From: Burkholderia sp052045245
GTDB lineage: Bacteria; Pseudomonadota; Gammaproteobacteria; Burkholderiales; Burkholderiaceae
Assembly (NCBI RefSeq): GCF_052045245.1
Contig: NZ_JBQEON010000029.1
Location: 45,729 to 109,728, forward strand
DNA: 64,000 nucleotides
Reading direction: 5' to 3'
Part shown: piece after piece, positions 9,657 through 17,973 of the stretch
How positions within the stretch are numbered: the first letter of the stretch is position 1
How the letters are laid out: each line of letters starts with the position of its first letter
The notes under the pieces: generated by a model
The model's input: only the letters and a program-made list of their open reading frames with translations
Databases searched by the model: none
What the model was told of the DNA's origin: nothing
Program-made: the position numbers and the translations under genes

Positions 9657-9719
9657 TGCCCTTTCGCCTTCGATCAACCGTCCCGCGATAACAACATTCG
9701 AACCAAGGAAGCACAAGCC

Positions 9720-10649
9720 ATGAGCTGGAACGTTCGCATCGGTATCAATCCCCTGTCGTGGATGAACGACGACCTGCCGTCGCTCGGCGGCGAGACGCCG
9801 CTCGAGACGGCGCTGAAGGAAGGCGCCGAGATCGGCTATGCGGGCTTCGAGCTCGGCAACAAGTTTCCGAAGACGGGCCCGGAACTGAAAGCGAAGCTCG
9901 CCGAGTTCGGGCTCGTGTGCGTGTCGGGCTGGTATTCCGGATTCCTTGCGGAAGTCGAACCGGGCATGACCGACGCCGACTCGGTCGCCGCCGAAATCGA
10001 GCGCTGCCGTGCGCACCTGACGAAGCTGCAGTTCAACGACGTGAAGGTCGTCGTGTACGGCGAATGCGCGGGTACGGTCCAGGGCAACATCGACACACCG
10101 GTCGCGAAGCGGCCGCGCTTCGTCGACGACGAAACGTGGCGGCGCTACGCGGCGCGCCTCGACGCCTTCGGCGCGCATCTGCTCGACACGTACGGGATCA
10201 AGCTCGCCTACCATCACCACATGGGCGCCTACGTCGAATCGCCGGACGACGTCGACCGGCTGATGGCGCTGACCGATCCCGCGAAGGTGTTCCTGCTGTT
10301 CGATACCGGCCACGCGTATTTCGGCGGCGCGGCCGATCCGGTCGCGCTGCTGAAGAAGCACGTCGCGCGTGTCGTGCACGTGCACTGCAAGGACGTGCGG
10401 CCGCAGGTCGTCATGCAGGCGCGCAACGGCGGCTGGAGCTTCCTGAACGGCGTGATCAACGGCACCTTCACGGTGCCGGGCGACGGCGCGCTCGACTACG
10501 AAGCGACGCTGCGCACGCTGAAGGACGCCGGCTACGAAGGCTGGCTGGTCGTCGAGGCCGAGCAGGACCCGGCCGTCGCGCCGAGCTACCCGTATGCGAA
10601 GAAGGGCTACGAGTCGCTGCGCGCGATCGTCGACCGATTGAGCGCGTAA
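9720..10649 (+). CDS. iolE: Inosose dehydratase
   Basis: 309-residue TIM-barrel metalloenzyme that dehydrates scyllo-inosose to the trihydroxycyclohexane-dione used by IolD. Metal-site motifs of the family are visible: YHHHMGAYVES near residues 162-172, LLFDTGHAYFGG near 195-205, and VHVHCKDVRP near 220. A Shine-Dalgarno-like AAGGAAG precedes ATG 9720. Cotranscription with iolC, iolD and iolB is likely from the close same-strand spacing. Confidence 0.93.
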   Translation: MSWNVRIGINPLSWMNDDLPSLGGETPLETALKEGAEIGYAGFELGNKFPKTGPELKAKLAEFGLVCVSGWYSGFLAEVEPGMTDADSVAAEIERCRAHLTKLQFNDVKVVVYGECAGTVQGNIDTPVAKRPRFVDDETWRRYAARLDAFGAHLLDTYGIKLAYHHHMGAYVESPDDVDRLMALTDPAKVFLLFDTGHAYFGGAADPVALLKKHVARVVHVHCKDVRPQVVMQARNGGWSFLNGVINGTFTVPGDGALDYEATLRTLKDAGYEGWLVVEAEQDPAVAPSYPYAKKGYESLRAIVDRLSA

Positions 10650-10691
10650 GCGCTGCCACCCCGCCGTCACCTCATTGCGGAGCCCCACTCC

Positions 10692-11510
10692 ATGACGATT
10701 TCTCCCCTGCTGGTCAAGGCGTCGCCCGAGCGTGAAATCTGCAACGTCACACCGGAGTCGGCCGGCTGGCAACACGTCGGCTTTCGCGCGCTGCGCCTGA
10801 AGGCCGGCGACACCGAAACGGTCGATACCGGCACGCGCGAACTGTGCGTCGTCGTGCTCACGGGCACGCTGCGCGCGGAAGTCGACGGCGCAACCTACGA
10901 TGCGCTCGGCAAGCGCGACAGCGTGTTCGAGGAAGTGTCGCCGGATGCGCTGTACGTGCCGGGCGGCAAGACCGTCACGCTGGTCGCGACGCGCGACGCG
11001 GAAGTCGCGCTGTGCACCGCGCCTTACGCGAGCGGCGACAAGCGCGTACAGCGCCTCGACGGCGAACGGATGCGCCGCGCGGTGCGCGGGCAAGGCACCA
11101 ACACGCGCTACGTGTGCGACATCCTGATGGGCGACAACCCGGCCGCGGACCGGCTGCTCGTCGTCGAGGTGATCACGCCCGCGAGCCATTCGAGCAGCTA
11201 TCCGCCGCACAAGCACGATCGCGACGCGGCTCCGGACGAAACGTCGCTCGAGGAAACCTATTACCACCGGATCGATCCGCCGCAGGGCTTCGCGTTCCAG
11301 CGCGTGTACACGGACGATCGCAGCCTCGACGAAGCGTGCGCGGTCGAGAACCACGACGTGGTGATGGTGCCGCGCGGCTACCACCCGGTGGTCGCGCCGC
11401 ACGGCTACAACCTGTACTACCTGAACGTGATGGCCGGGCCGACCCGCGCGTGGGCGTTCAGGAACGATCCCGCGCACGCGTGGATGCTCGACGCGGCGCC
11501 GAAGCGCTGA
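10692..11510 (+). CDS. iolB: 5-deoxy-glucuronate isomerase
   Basis: 272-residue bicupin that isomerises 5-deoxy-glucuronate to 5-dehydro-2-deoxygluconate, the substrate of IolC. Metal ligands of the C-terminal cupin are visible as YPPHKHDRD (near residue 173) and the downstream EETYYHR and RGYHPV stretches. It is 42 bp after iolE and ends the rightward arm. No iolA (methylmalonate-semialdehyde dehydrogenase) or iolR follows in the window. The 216 bp to the next gene hold no ORF I can support, though its GC stays high. Confidence 0.92.
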   Translation: MTISPLLVKASPEREICNVTPESAGWQHVGFRALRLKAGDTETVDTGTRELCVVVLTGTLRAEVDGATYDALGKRDSVFEEVSPDALYVPGGKTVTLVATRDAEVALCTAPYASGDKRVQRLDGERMRRAVRGQGTNTRYVCDILMGDNPAADRLLVVEVITPASHSSSYPPHKHDRDAAPDETSLEETYYHRIDPPQGFAFQRVYTDDRSLDEACAVENHDVVMVPRGYHPVVAPHGYNLYYLNVMAGPTRAWAFRNDPAHAWMLDAAPKR

Positions 11511-11726
11511 AGCGTCGATGCGCTGAACGATCGACGGCGCGGCACGCGACGCACGACGCACGACGCGCGCGATCATGCGCTCGTCGTCGAGAGCCCGTGC
11601 TGGCACGCCGGCACGAACGCGCTCGCGATGATCGCGTAGCGGTGCGCGCCTTGCTGCTCGTTCAGCCGACATCGGCTCGATGAGAATCGACTGGCGGGGT
11701 TTGCCGAACCATCGGCCGGTGCGAGG

Positions 11727-12431
11727 TCAGGCGGCACTCAACCACGCACTGACGACGTCGCCGCCGAGCGCGTCGAGCGCGCCGTCGTAGACGATCCGCC
11801 CCCGGCCCATGACCGCGACGCGCTGCGCAAGCCGCGGCGCGAGCTGCAGCCGCTGTTCGATCAGCAGGATCGCGACGCCGTCGGCCCGCAGCGCGGCGAG
11901 ACACGCGGCGACCTCGTCGACCGCCAGCGGCGCAAGCCCTTCGGCCGGTTCGTCGACGATCAGCACGCGCGGGCGGCTCGCGAGCGCGCGCACCAGCGCG
12001 AGCACCTGCTGTTCGCCGCCGGACAGCCGCCCGGCCTTCACGTCCGCGCGCGCGGCCAGCAGCGGAAAGCGGGCGAACAACCGATTGAGCGCGGTGCGTT
12101 CGGCCTCGCCGCGTGCCCCGCGCAGCCCGAGCCGCAGGTTGTCGCGCACGCTCAGCAGCGGAAACACGTCGCGGCTTTCGGCGACGTAGGCCACGCCGCG
12201 CCGCGCGATCTCGAACGTGCGGGCGCCCGCGCATTCGATTCCGGCGATGCGCACCGAGCCCGCGGTACGCACGAGCCCCATCACGGCCTTCGCGAGCGTC
12301 GAGCGGCCCGAGCCATTGCGGCCGAGCAGCGCGAGCGTCTCGCCCGGCGCGAGTATGAGCTCGACGCCGTCGAGCACGGGCTGCATCCCGTACCACGCGC
12401 GCAGTCCGCGAATGTCGAGCAGCACGCTCAT
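11727..12431 (-). CDS. livF: LIV-type ABC transporter ATP-binding protein, LivF-like, with Arg in Walker A
   Basis: 234-residue ABC ATPase of the branched-chain/urea/aromatic LivF class. ATG 12431 overlaps the LivG stop by ATGA. The signature LSGGEQQ and Walker B VLIVDEPAEGL are normal. Walker A reads G37-RNGSGRST-45, so the invariant Lys is Arg43 (codon CGC, complement of 12303-12305). That residue binds the ATP phosphates and its loss usually abolishes hydrolysis. Either this subunit is impaired and LivG carries the ATPase activity, or Arg is tolerated here. Last gene of its operon. Confidence 0.85.
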   Translation of the reverse strand: MSVLLDIRGLRAWYGMQPVLDGVELILAPGETLALLGRNGSGRSTLAKAVMGLVRTAGSVRIAGIECAGARTFEIARRGVAYVAESRDVFPLLSVRDNLRLGLRGARGEAERTALNRLFARFPLLAARADVKAGRLSGGEQQVLALVRALASRPRVLIVDEPAEGLAPLAVDEVAACLAALRADGVAILLIEQRLQLAPRLAQRVAVMGRGRIVYDGALDALGGDVVSAWLSAA

Positions 12432-13177
12432 GCGCCCTCGCCCAGATAGGCGGCGCGCACGGCAGGATCGGCGCGGATCGCGTCGGGCGTACCGGTCGCG
12501 ACCACCGTGCCGCGCACGAGCACCGTGATGCGCTCGGCGAAGCCGAACACCGCATCCATGTCGTGCTCGATCATCAGCACCGTGCGGCCCTGCGTCGTCG
12601 CGCGCATCAGCGCGATCATCCGCGCCGCCTGGTCGCGGTTCATGCCGGCCGTCGGTTCGTCGAGCAACAGCGTGCGGGCGCCGCTCGCGAGCGCGATGCC
12701 GAGATCGAGCGCGCGCTGTTCCGCATAGCCGAGCTCGCCGGCCGGCGCATCGCGCCGCGGGTCGAGGCCGATGTCGTGCAGCACGCGGGCGGCCACGCGA
12801 TCGACCGACGCCGACTCGCGCAGCCGGTTCCACCAGCGGCGCCGCTCGTCCGGCGCGTGCAACGCCGCGCAGCGCAGGTTGTCGAATACGCTCAGCCGCG
12901 CGAACGCGCTGGTCTGCTGGAAACTGCGGCCGATACCGAGCCGGCTCGCGACGACCGGCCCGCGCCCGCGCAACTCGACGCCGTGCAGCACGACGCGTCC
13001 GCGCGTCGGCCGCGTCGCGCCGGCAATCACGCCGAACAGCGTCGACTTGCCCGCGCCGTTCGGTCCGATCAGCGCATGGCGCTCGCCGGCCGATACGCTC
13101 AGGTCGATACCGTCGAGCACCGTTTGCGCACCGAAGCGCTGCACGATCCCGTGGAGCGCGATCGCGTTGCCGTTCAT
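12428..13177 (-). CDS. livG: LIV-type ABC transporter ATP-binding protein, LivG-like
   Basis: 249-residue ABC ATPase with an intact Walker A (GPNGAGKST near residue 38), the LivG-type GRSFQQT Q-loop, a degenerate signature (AGELGYAEQRAL in place of LSGG) and Walker B TLLLDEPTAGM. Its start overlaps the LivM stop by four bases and its stop overlaps the LivF start by four, so translation is probably coupled. Substrate cannot be read from sequence. Confidence 0.88.
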   Translation of the reverse strand: MNGNAIALHGIVQRFGAQTVLDGIDLSVSAGERHALIGPNGAGKSTLFGVIAGATRPTRGRVVLHGVELRGRGPVVASRLGIGRSFQQTSAFARLSVFDNLRCAALHAPDERRRWWNRLRESASVDRVAARVLHDIGLDPRRDAPAGELGYAEQRALDLGIALASGARTLLLDEPTAGMNRDQAARMIALMRATTQGRTVLMIEHDMDAVFGFAERITVLVRGTVVATGTPDAIRADPAVRAAYLGEGA

Positions 13178-14412
13178 CGCCCGTCCTCCCGCTTGCCGTG
13201 CCCGTGGTTCATCAACCGCGCGCGCCAGCCCCACAGCAGCGTGCCGATGCCGGCCGCCGAGCACGCGACGGCCCAGCCGGCCGGCGCATCGGCGTCGATG
13301 CCCCACGCGCCGAACGCGATCCCCGCGCCATCGTCCTGCGCGAAACGCCACGCATAGCCGAGCTCGGCCGCGCAGACGATCGCGACGCCCCAGAACACGC
13401 ACGCGCCGACGCCGCACAGCATGCGCCAGCGCTCGGCGGCCGGCGCGTCGCGGCGCAACGCGTGCGCGAGCGCCGGTACGATGCCCGCGATCCCGCGCGG
13501 CGCGGCGACCACGACCGCCACGAACAGCACGCCGAGATACAGCGCCCAGGCACGCGACACGCCCGCGACGATCACGCTCAGCGCGGTCAGCACCACCGCA
13601 CCGGCCGCCGGCCCGAAGAACGTGCCGGTGCCGCCGATCACCGCGGCGATCAGCACGGTCGCCGAACGCGCCATCGACACGCTGTCGGGCGTCGCGATCT
13701 CGACGTCGATCAGCGTCAGCGTGCCGGCGATGCCCGCGAAGAACGACGCGCAGGTGACCATTGCGAGCCGCACGCGGCGCGGCTCGGTGCCCAGCGCGGC
13801 AACGCGCGCGGGGTTGTCGCGCACCGCGTTCGCGAGCCGCGCGAGCGGCGTGCGCGTCAGCGCGTGCATCGCGAGCGCCGACACGATGCACCATGCGGCG
13901 ATCACCGTGTAAGCCTGGGTCTGCGCACCGAACTGCCAGGCGCCCCATGGCGTGCCGCTCGCGCGGTCGATCGGCACGCCGCCGAGACCGCCGAACCATG
14001 CGGGCACGCTCCACGCGGCCGCCGCGACGCACTCGCCGAGACCCAGCGTGATCATCGCGAACACGGTGCCCGCACGACGGGTCGCGAGCAGGCCGGCGAC
14101 GCACCCGAAGCCCGCGCCGGCCGCGCCGCCGACGAGCGGCAACAGCGGCAACGGACCGCCGACGCGATTGAACCAGTGCGCGGCGGCGAACGCGCCGAGG
14201 CCCGCGAACGCGGCATGGCCGAACGACAGCAGCCCGGTCGTGCCGAGCTGGAGGTTGTACGACAGCGCGAGCACGACGAGCGCGGCCGTCTGCGCGAGAT
14301 AGCCGAGCACCGCGCCATGCGGCCACAGCCACGCGGGCAACGCCAGGCACGCGGCGAACAGCCCCCAGCGCAGCGCGCCGGTCAGCCAGCCGGCCGGTGC
14401 GCGGTTATCCAT
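13174..14412 (-). CDS. livM: LIV-type ABC transporter permease, LivM-like, with C-terminal extension
   Basis: 412-residue polytopic permease. ATG 14412 (MDNRAPAGWLTGA) is chosen because it overlaps the LivH stop by eight bases and gives a plausible N-terminus. The core has the LivM pattern, with NLQLGTTGLLSFGHAAFAGLG near residue 50 and the conserved ATVLIAAVIGGTGTFFGPAAG near residue 255. After the core (about residue 325) come some 80 extra residues with two further hydrophobic spans (ACVFWGVAIVCAAELGYAW and AVACSAAGIGTLLWGW). Many LivM proteins end before such a segment. Confidence 0.83.
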   Translation of the reverse strand: MDNRAPAGWLTGALRWGLFAACLALPAWLWPHGAVLGYLAQTAALVVLALSYNLQLGTTGLLSFGHAAFAGLGAFAAAHWFNRVGGPLPLLPLVGGAAGAGFGCVAGLLATRRAGTVFAMITLGLGECVAAAAWSVPAWFGGLGGVPIDRASGTPWGAWQFGAQTQAYTVIAAWCIVSALAMHALTRTPLARLANAVRDNPARVAALGTEPRRVRLAMVTCASFFAGIAGTLTLIDVEIATPDSVSMARSATVLIAAVIGGTGTFFGPAAGAVVLTALSVIVAGVSRAWALYLGVLFVAVVVAAPRGIAGIVPALAHALRRDAPAAERWRMLCGVGACVFWGVAIVCAAELGYAWRFAQDDGAGIAFGAWGIDADAPAGWAVACSAAGIGTLLWGWRARLMNHGHGKREDGR

Positions 14413-15343
14413 CGACACGCTCGCCGAACAGCCCGCGCGGACGAACGACCAGCACCGCGACGAGCAGCAGGTACGGAACCAGCGGGGCGAGCTGCGCGAT
14501 CGACACGGCCGCAACGCTGTCGGGCAGCGCGATGCCGGCCCATTGCACGATGTCGTGCAGCGACGTGTCGCTGGCGGCCGCGAAGGTCTGTGCGAAGCCG
14601 ACCGCGAGCGACGCGACGAACGCGCCGCCGAGCGAACCGAGCCCGCCGATCACGACGACCGCGAACACCACCGACCCGACCGTCTCGGCCAGCGCCGGCT
14701 CGATCACCGCGAGCGGCGCGCCGATCACGCCGGCCAGCGCCGCGAGCGCGGTGCCCGCGCCGAACAGGCCCGTCATCATGCGCGGCACGTCGTAGCCGAG
14801 CGCCTCGACGGCCGCGCGATGCGTGAGCGCGGCACGCACGACGAGCCCGATGCGCGACACCCGCAGCAGCGCGCCGAGCGCGACCAGCATCGCCGTGGAC
14901 ATCGCCATCATGAACAGGCGATAGCGCGGCAGCGCGAGGCCGAACACGGTCACGGGCGCGCCGTCGAACAGCGGCGGCATCGGTGCCGGCAGCGGCGCGA
15001 GGCCCCACAGGAGTTTCGCGCCCTCGCCGATCAGGTACGCAAGGCCGAAGGTCAACAGCAGTTCGCTCGTGTGGCCGCCGCGCGCCTGCACGCGGCGCAG
15101 CAGCCAGCGCTCGCAGCCGGCACCGAGCAGCCCGACCGCGAGCGGCGCGAGCACGAGCGCGGCCCAGAACCCGGCGCGGGCTGCAATGCTGTAGCCGACG
15201 TACGCGCCGAGCATGTAGAAACTCGCATGCGCGAAGTTGAGCACGCCCTGCACGCTGAAGATCAGCGTGAGGCCGGCCGACAGCATGAACAGCAGCAACC
15301 CGTAGCTGAGGCCGTTGAACGCCTGGAGCGCGAACGCGTGCAC
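14405..15343 (-). CDS. livH: LIV-type ABC transporter permease, LivH-like
   Basis: 312-residue permease with about eight hydrophobic spans. The GTG at 15343 (VHAFALQAFNGLSYG) is chosen because the LivH core begins there and it lies 13 bp after the thioesterase stop; there is no ATG nearby. Family signatures: LTLIFSVQGVLNFAHASFYMLG near residue 26 and VIGGLGSLGGAFVAS near residue 226. No livK-type binding-protein gene is adjacent on either side, so the importer depends on one encoded elsewhere. Confidence 0.83.
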   Translation of the reverse strand: MHAFALQAFNGLSYGLLLFMLSAGLTLIFSVQGVLNFAHASFYMLGAYVGYSIAARAGFWAALVLAPLAVGLLGAGCERWLLRRVQARGGHTSELLLTFGLAYLIGEGAKLLWGLAPLPAPMPPLFDGAPVTVFGLALPRYRLFMMAMSTAMLVALGALLRVSRIGLVVRAALTHRAAVEALGYDVPRMMTGLFGAGTALAALAGVIGAPLAVIEPALAETVGSVVFAVVVIGGLGSLGGAFVASLAVGFAQTFAAASDTSLHDIVQWAGIALPDSVAAVSIAQLAPLVPYLLLVAVLVVRPRGLFGERVDG

Positions 15344-15356
15344 CGCCGCGCGCCCG

Positions 15357-15794
15357 TCAGCCGGCGAGCGGTTCGAGCGCCGCGCGCAGCGCGTCCGGCA
15401 GCGCGACCGGGCGGCGCGTGCCGCGATCGACGTACACGTGCACGAAGTGCCCCTGCGCGGCCGGCGCGGCTTCCCCGGCCGCGAACAGGCCGATCTCGTA
15501 GCGCACGCTCGACGTGCCGAGCGTCGCGACGCGCAGCCCGGCATCGACCGACTGCGGAAACACGAGCGGCGCGAAGTAGTTGCACTGCGTCTCGACCACG
15601 AGCCCGATCGTCTGCCCGTGCTCGACGTCGAGCACGCCCGCGCGGATCAGGTACGCGTTCACGACGGTGTCGAAGTAGCTGTAGTAGACGACGTTGTTCA
15701 CGTGCCCGTAGACGTCGTTGTCCATCCAGCGGGTCGTGATCGGCAGGAAGTGGCGATAGGCGTCGCGCGGACGCGGCTGCGGCTTGTCGGACAT
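15357..15794 (-). CDS. Hotdog acyl-CoA thioesterase (4-hydroxybenzoyl-CoA thioesterase family)
   Basis: 145-residue single hotdog domain. The N-terminal MDNDVYGHVNNVVYYSYFD stretch (residues 24-42) is the classical 4HBT/YbgC active-site helix, including the catalytic Asp before GHVNN. It hydrolyses an acyl- or aroyl-CoA in the cytoplasm; the acyl group is unknown. ATG 15794 is preferred over the longer ORF. It is 13 bp upstream of livH, which suggests cotranscription and possibly an aromatic or acyl acid as transporter substrate. Confidence 0.83.
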   Translation of the reverse strand: MSDKPQPRPRDAYRHFLPITTRWMDNDVYGHVNNVVYYSYFDTVVNAYLIRAGVLDVEHGQTIGLVVETQCNYFAPLVFPQSVDAGLRVATLGTSSVRYEIGLFAAGEAAPAAQGHFVHVYVDRGTRRPVALPDALRAALEPLAG

Positions 15795-15933
15795 GGCGAT
15801 GGTGCTCAGGACGGTCGGAACGATGGGGACGGCGCGGGGCCGCCGTGCGGGACGGCAGGCCGGCACACGGTGGCCGGTCGCGTCGCGCTCGGGCGCGGCG
15901 CAGCGGACGACATGGCGGAAGCGGCGCGGCCCG

Positions 15934-16470
15934 TCACTGCCCCGCTCGATCGACGAATTCGAAATCGAGGCCGCGCGCGCGCATCCAGTCGGCCAGCGCG
16001 TAGCCGGTGCCGGCGCGCCACGGGCGCAGCAGCGGCGGATCGACGAGCCGGTATTCGAGCAGCTCCGGCGACAGCACGACGGTGCCCGATGCGCGCACGT
16101 GGTACGCGATGATCAGCTCGTTCTTGCGCATGAATTCATAGACGCCGACGAGCGTGACCTGCTCGGCCTTCAGCGCGGTTTCCTCGAACACCTCGCGCGC
16201 GATGCCGTCCTCGGGCGTCTCGCCGTTCTCGAGGAAGCCGGTGATCAGCGCGAACATCCCCTCCGGCCAGGCCGCGTTGCGCGCGAGCAGGATCTTGCCG
16301 TCGAGCTCGACGATCGCGGCGACCACCGGCAGCGGGTTGTTCCAGTGCACGTAGCCGCACACGTCGTCCGGGCAGGCCTGGCGCACGCGGCCGCCCTCGT
16401 GTTCGGGATCGGCGCGCTCGGTCAGCGGACGCGCGCAGCGCGGGCAAAAACGATAGTCGGCGGTGGTCAT
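15934..16470 (-). CDS. Nudix hydrolase with N-terminal zinc ribbon (NudC-like)
   Basis: 178 residues. The N-terminus has a zinc-ribbon-like arrangement (FCPRCARPL near residue 8, CPDDVCGY near residue 34), as in NudC-type NADH pyrophosphatases. The Nudix box starts at GFLENGETPEDG near residue 80 and continues AREVFEETAL, so the core REVxEE is intact and the last Gly is Ala. It is shorter than full NudC (about 260), lacking the NudC N-terminal domain. Substrate unknown; hydrolysis of a nucleoside-diphosphate-X compound is the family expectation. Confidence 0.82.
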   Translation of the reverse strand: MTTADYRFCPRCARPLTERADPEHEGGRVRQACPDDVCGYVHWNNPLPVVAAIVELDGKILLARNAAWPEGMFALITGFLENGETPEDGIAREVFEETALKAEQVTLVGVYEFMRKNELIIAYHVRASGTVVLSPELLEYRLVDPPLLRPWRAGTGYALADWMRARGLDFEFVDRAGQ

Positions 16471-16592
16471 CGATGGGGATCTGGCGAGCGCCCGGCACGC
16501 AGCCGGCCGCCGCGTCGCGCGCCCGCTCGGCGCGGGAAAGGCTTCATTCTAGCGAGTTTGCCCGCGCCGCAGACGATCCGGCCCCGATGATG

Positions 16593-17849
16593 TCAGGGTT
16601 GCGCGCGGGGTGGCGTGCGCCCGCGTGCCGCGGTCGCCGCGAAGCCGGCGGCACCGGCGAGCAACGCGCCCGCCGCGACCCACAGCGCCGGCGAGAACGA
16701 CCCGAAGCGCGCGGTCAGCGGCGCCGCGACGAGCGGGCCGAGAATCTGCCCGACCCCGTACGACGCGGTCGCATAGCCCATCAGCCCGGCCGCGCGATCG
16801 CCGTGCAGGCGCCGCGCCTCGCGCATCGCAAACAGCGTGATCGCGGTGAACGGCAGGCCGAGCAGCGCGCTGCCGGCCGAGAAGCCGGCCGCGTTCGGCC
16901 ACACGATCCCCGCCGCGATGCCGAGCGCCTGCGTCGCGCAGCCGGCGGCGAGCAGCCGCCGGTTGTCCCAGTGGCCGGGCAGCCGCGAGGCCGCGATCGC
17001 GCCGACGATCAGCGCCGCGCCGAACATCGGCCAGAACAGGTCCGGCCACGGCGAGCCGGCCGGCAGCGCGGCACGCGCGATCACTGGCAGGAACGTCGCG
17101 GTGATGATGTAGCCGAAACCCGGCATCCCGTACAGCACGACGAGCCACGCAGCGTCGGCCCGACGGCGCCGCGCGTCGGGCGGCGCGGCGGACGACGCCG
17201 CATGCCGGGCGGGCGCGGCCGGCGACGCGACTGCCGGCGCCGGCACGGAACCGAACGTGCGCCAGATCGCGACCGACAGCACCGCCGACAACGCCGCAAA
17301 CCCGAGCCAGCCGGGCGCCGCGCGATGGCCGGCCAGCGCGCTGCCGATCAGCCCCGTCAGCACGATGCCGACACCCGGCCCCGCGTAAATCACCCCGCTC
17401 CACTCGGGCGCGTGCAGTTCGGTGAGCCGCCGCAGCCCCCATTGCGACACGAACACGAAGGTCCAGGCACTGACGACGCCCGCGACGAACCGCACCACGA
17501 GCCACACGGACAGCAGATGGCCGACGCCCATCGCAGCGGTCAGCAACACGGTGGCGGCCAGCCCGAAGCGCACCATCCGCGCGGGCGCGACCCGCAGCGC
17601 CGCACAGCTGACCGCGCCGACGAAATAGCCCGCGTAGTTCGCCGACGCGAGCCAGCTGCCGGCCTTCAGGCCGATCGAGCCGTCGCCGAGCATCAGCGGC
17701 AGCAGCGGCGTAAACGCGAAGCGGCCGACGCCGAGCGCGACCGCGAGCCCGATCATGCAGGCGAGCGCGGCCGCGCGGGCACGGCGGTCGCCGTCATCGG
17801 CGGACAGGTGCGCATCGGCGGCGGCGCTGGGGGCATCGGAACGGGACAT
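16593..17849 (-). CDS. YbfB/YjiJ-family MFS transporter
   Basis: 418-residue inner-membrane carrier with about 12 hydrophobic spans. Opening motif CMIGLAVALGVGRFAFTPLLPLML (about residues 31-54) and a following ANYAGYFVGA are typical of the YbfB/YjiJ subfamily. ATG 17849 is chosen by the family N-terminus. Substrate is unknown. The gene is divergent from a LysR regulator with 124 bp between the starts, so it is probably that regulator's target. Confidence 0.85.
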   Translation of the reverse strand: MSRSDAPSAAADAHLSADDGDRRARAAALACMIGLAVALGVGRFAFTPLLPLMLGDGSIGLKAGSWLASANYAGYFVGAVSCAALRVAPARMVRFGLAATVLLTAAMGVGHLLSVWLVVRFVAGVVSAWTFVFVSQWGLRRLTELHAPEWSGVIYAGPGVGIVLTGLIGSALAGHRAAPGWLGFAALSAVLSVAIWRTFGSVPAPAVASPAAPARHAASSAAPPDARRRRADAAWLVVLYGMPGFGYIITATFLPVIARAALPAGSPWPDLFWPMFGAALIVGAIAASRLPGHWDNRRLLAAGCATQALGIAAGIVWPNAAGFSAGSALLGLPFTAITLFAMREARRLHGDRAAGLMGYATASYGVGQILGPLVAAPLTARFGSFSPALWVAAGALLAGAAGFAATAARGRTPPRAQP

Positions 17850-17923
17850 GGCGGCATGGGCCGCGCGCGGTGCGCGCCGGCCGGAACGGAAATCGGAATG
17901 TCGGTATCGTAGCTTGACCAAAC

Positions 17924-17950
17924 ATTCTCGAAAAATGAATAATTGAGAAT
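17924..17950. promoter_or_regulatory. Putative LysR operator between MFS gene and LysR gene
   Basis: An AT-rich patch in the divergent spacer contains ATTC-N9-GAAT at 17924-17940, which fits the LysR T-N11-A rule (T17926, A17938). It also contains a longer inverted repeat ATTCTC at 17924-17929 with GAGAAT at 17945-17950. The location just upstream of the regulator start suggests autoregulation plus control of the MFS gene. Based on symmetry and position only. Confidence 0.45.
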
Positions 17951-17973
17951 CCATCCATCGCATGGAGAGAATC

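Noticed and set aside
5586..11672. A 6-kb stop-free frame (about 2028 codons) on the minus strand opposite the inositol catabolic genes
   Set aside because: It is the antisense shadow of iolC, iolD, iolE and iolB caused by GC3 bias. The translation is Arg/Ala/His-rich low complexity with no domain, while the plus-strand genes are well recognised.
11511..11726. Possible gene remnant on the minus strand ending at a stop near 11577
   Set aside because: A short frame (about 30 codons) reads plausibly but matches nothing I know and has no start; likely chance in GC-rich DNA.
12428..13177. Degenerate LivG signature as a sign of a pseudogene
   Set aside because: The frame is intact, Walker A and B are normal, and the gene overlaps its neighbours as a translated operon member would.
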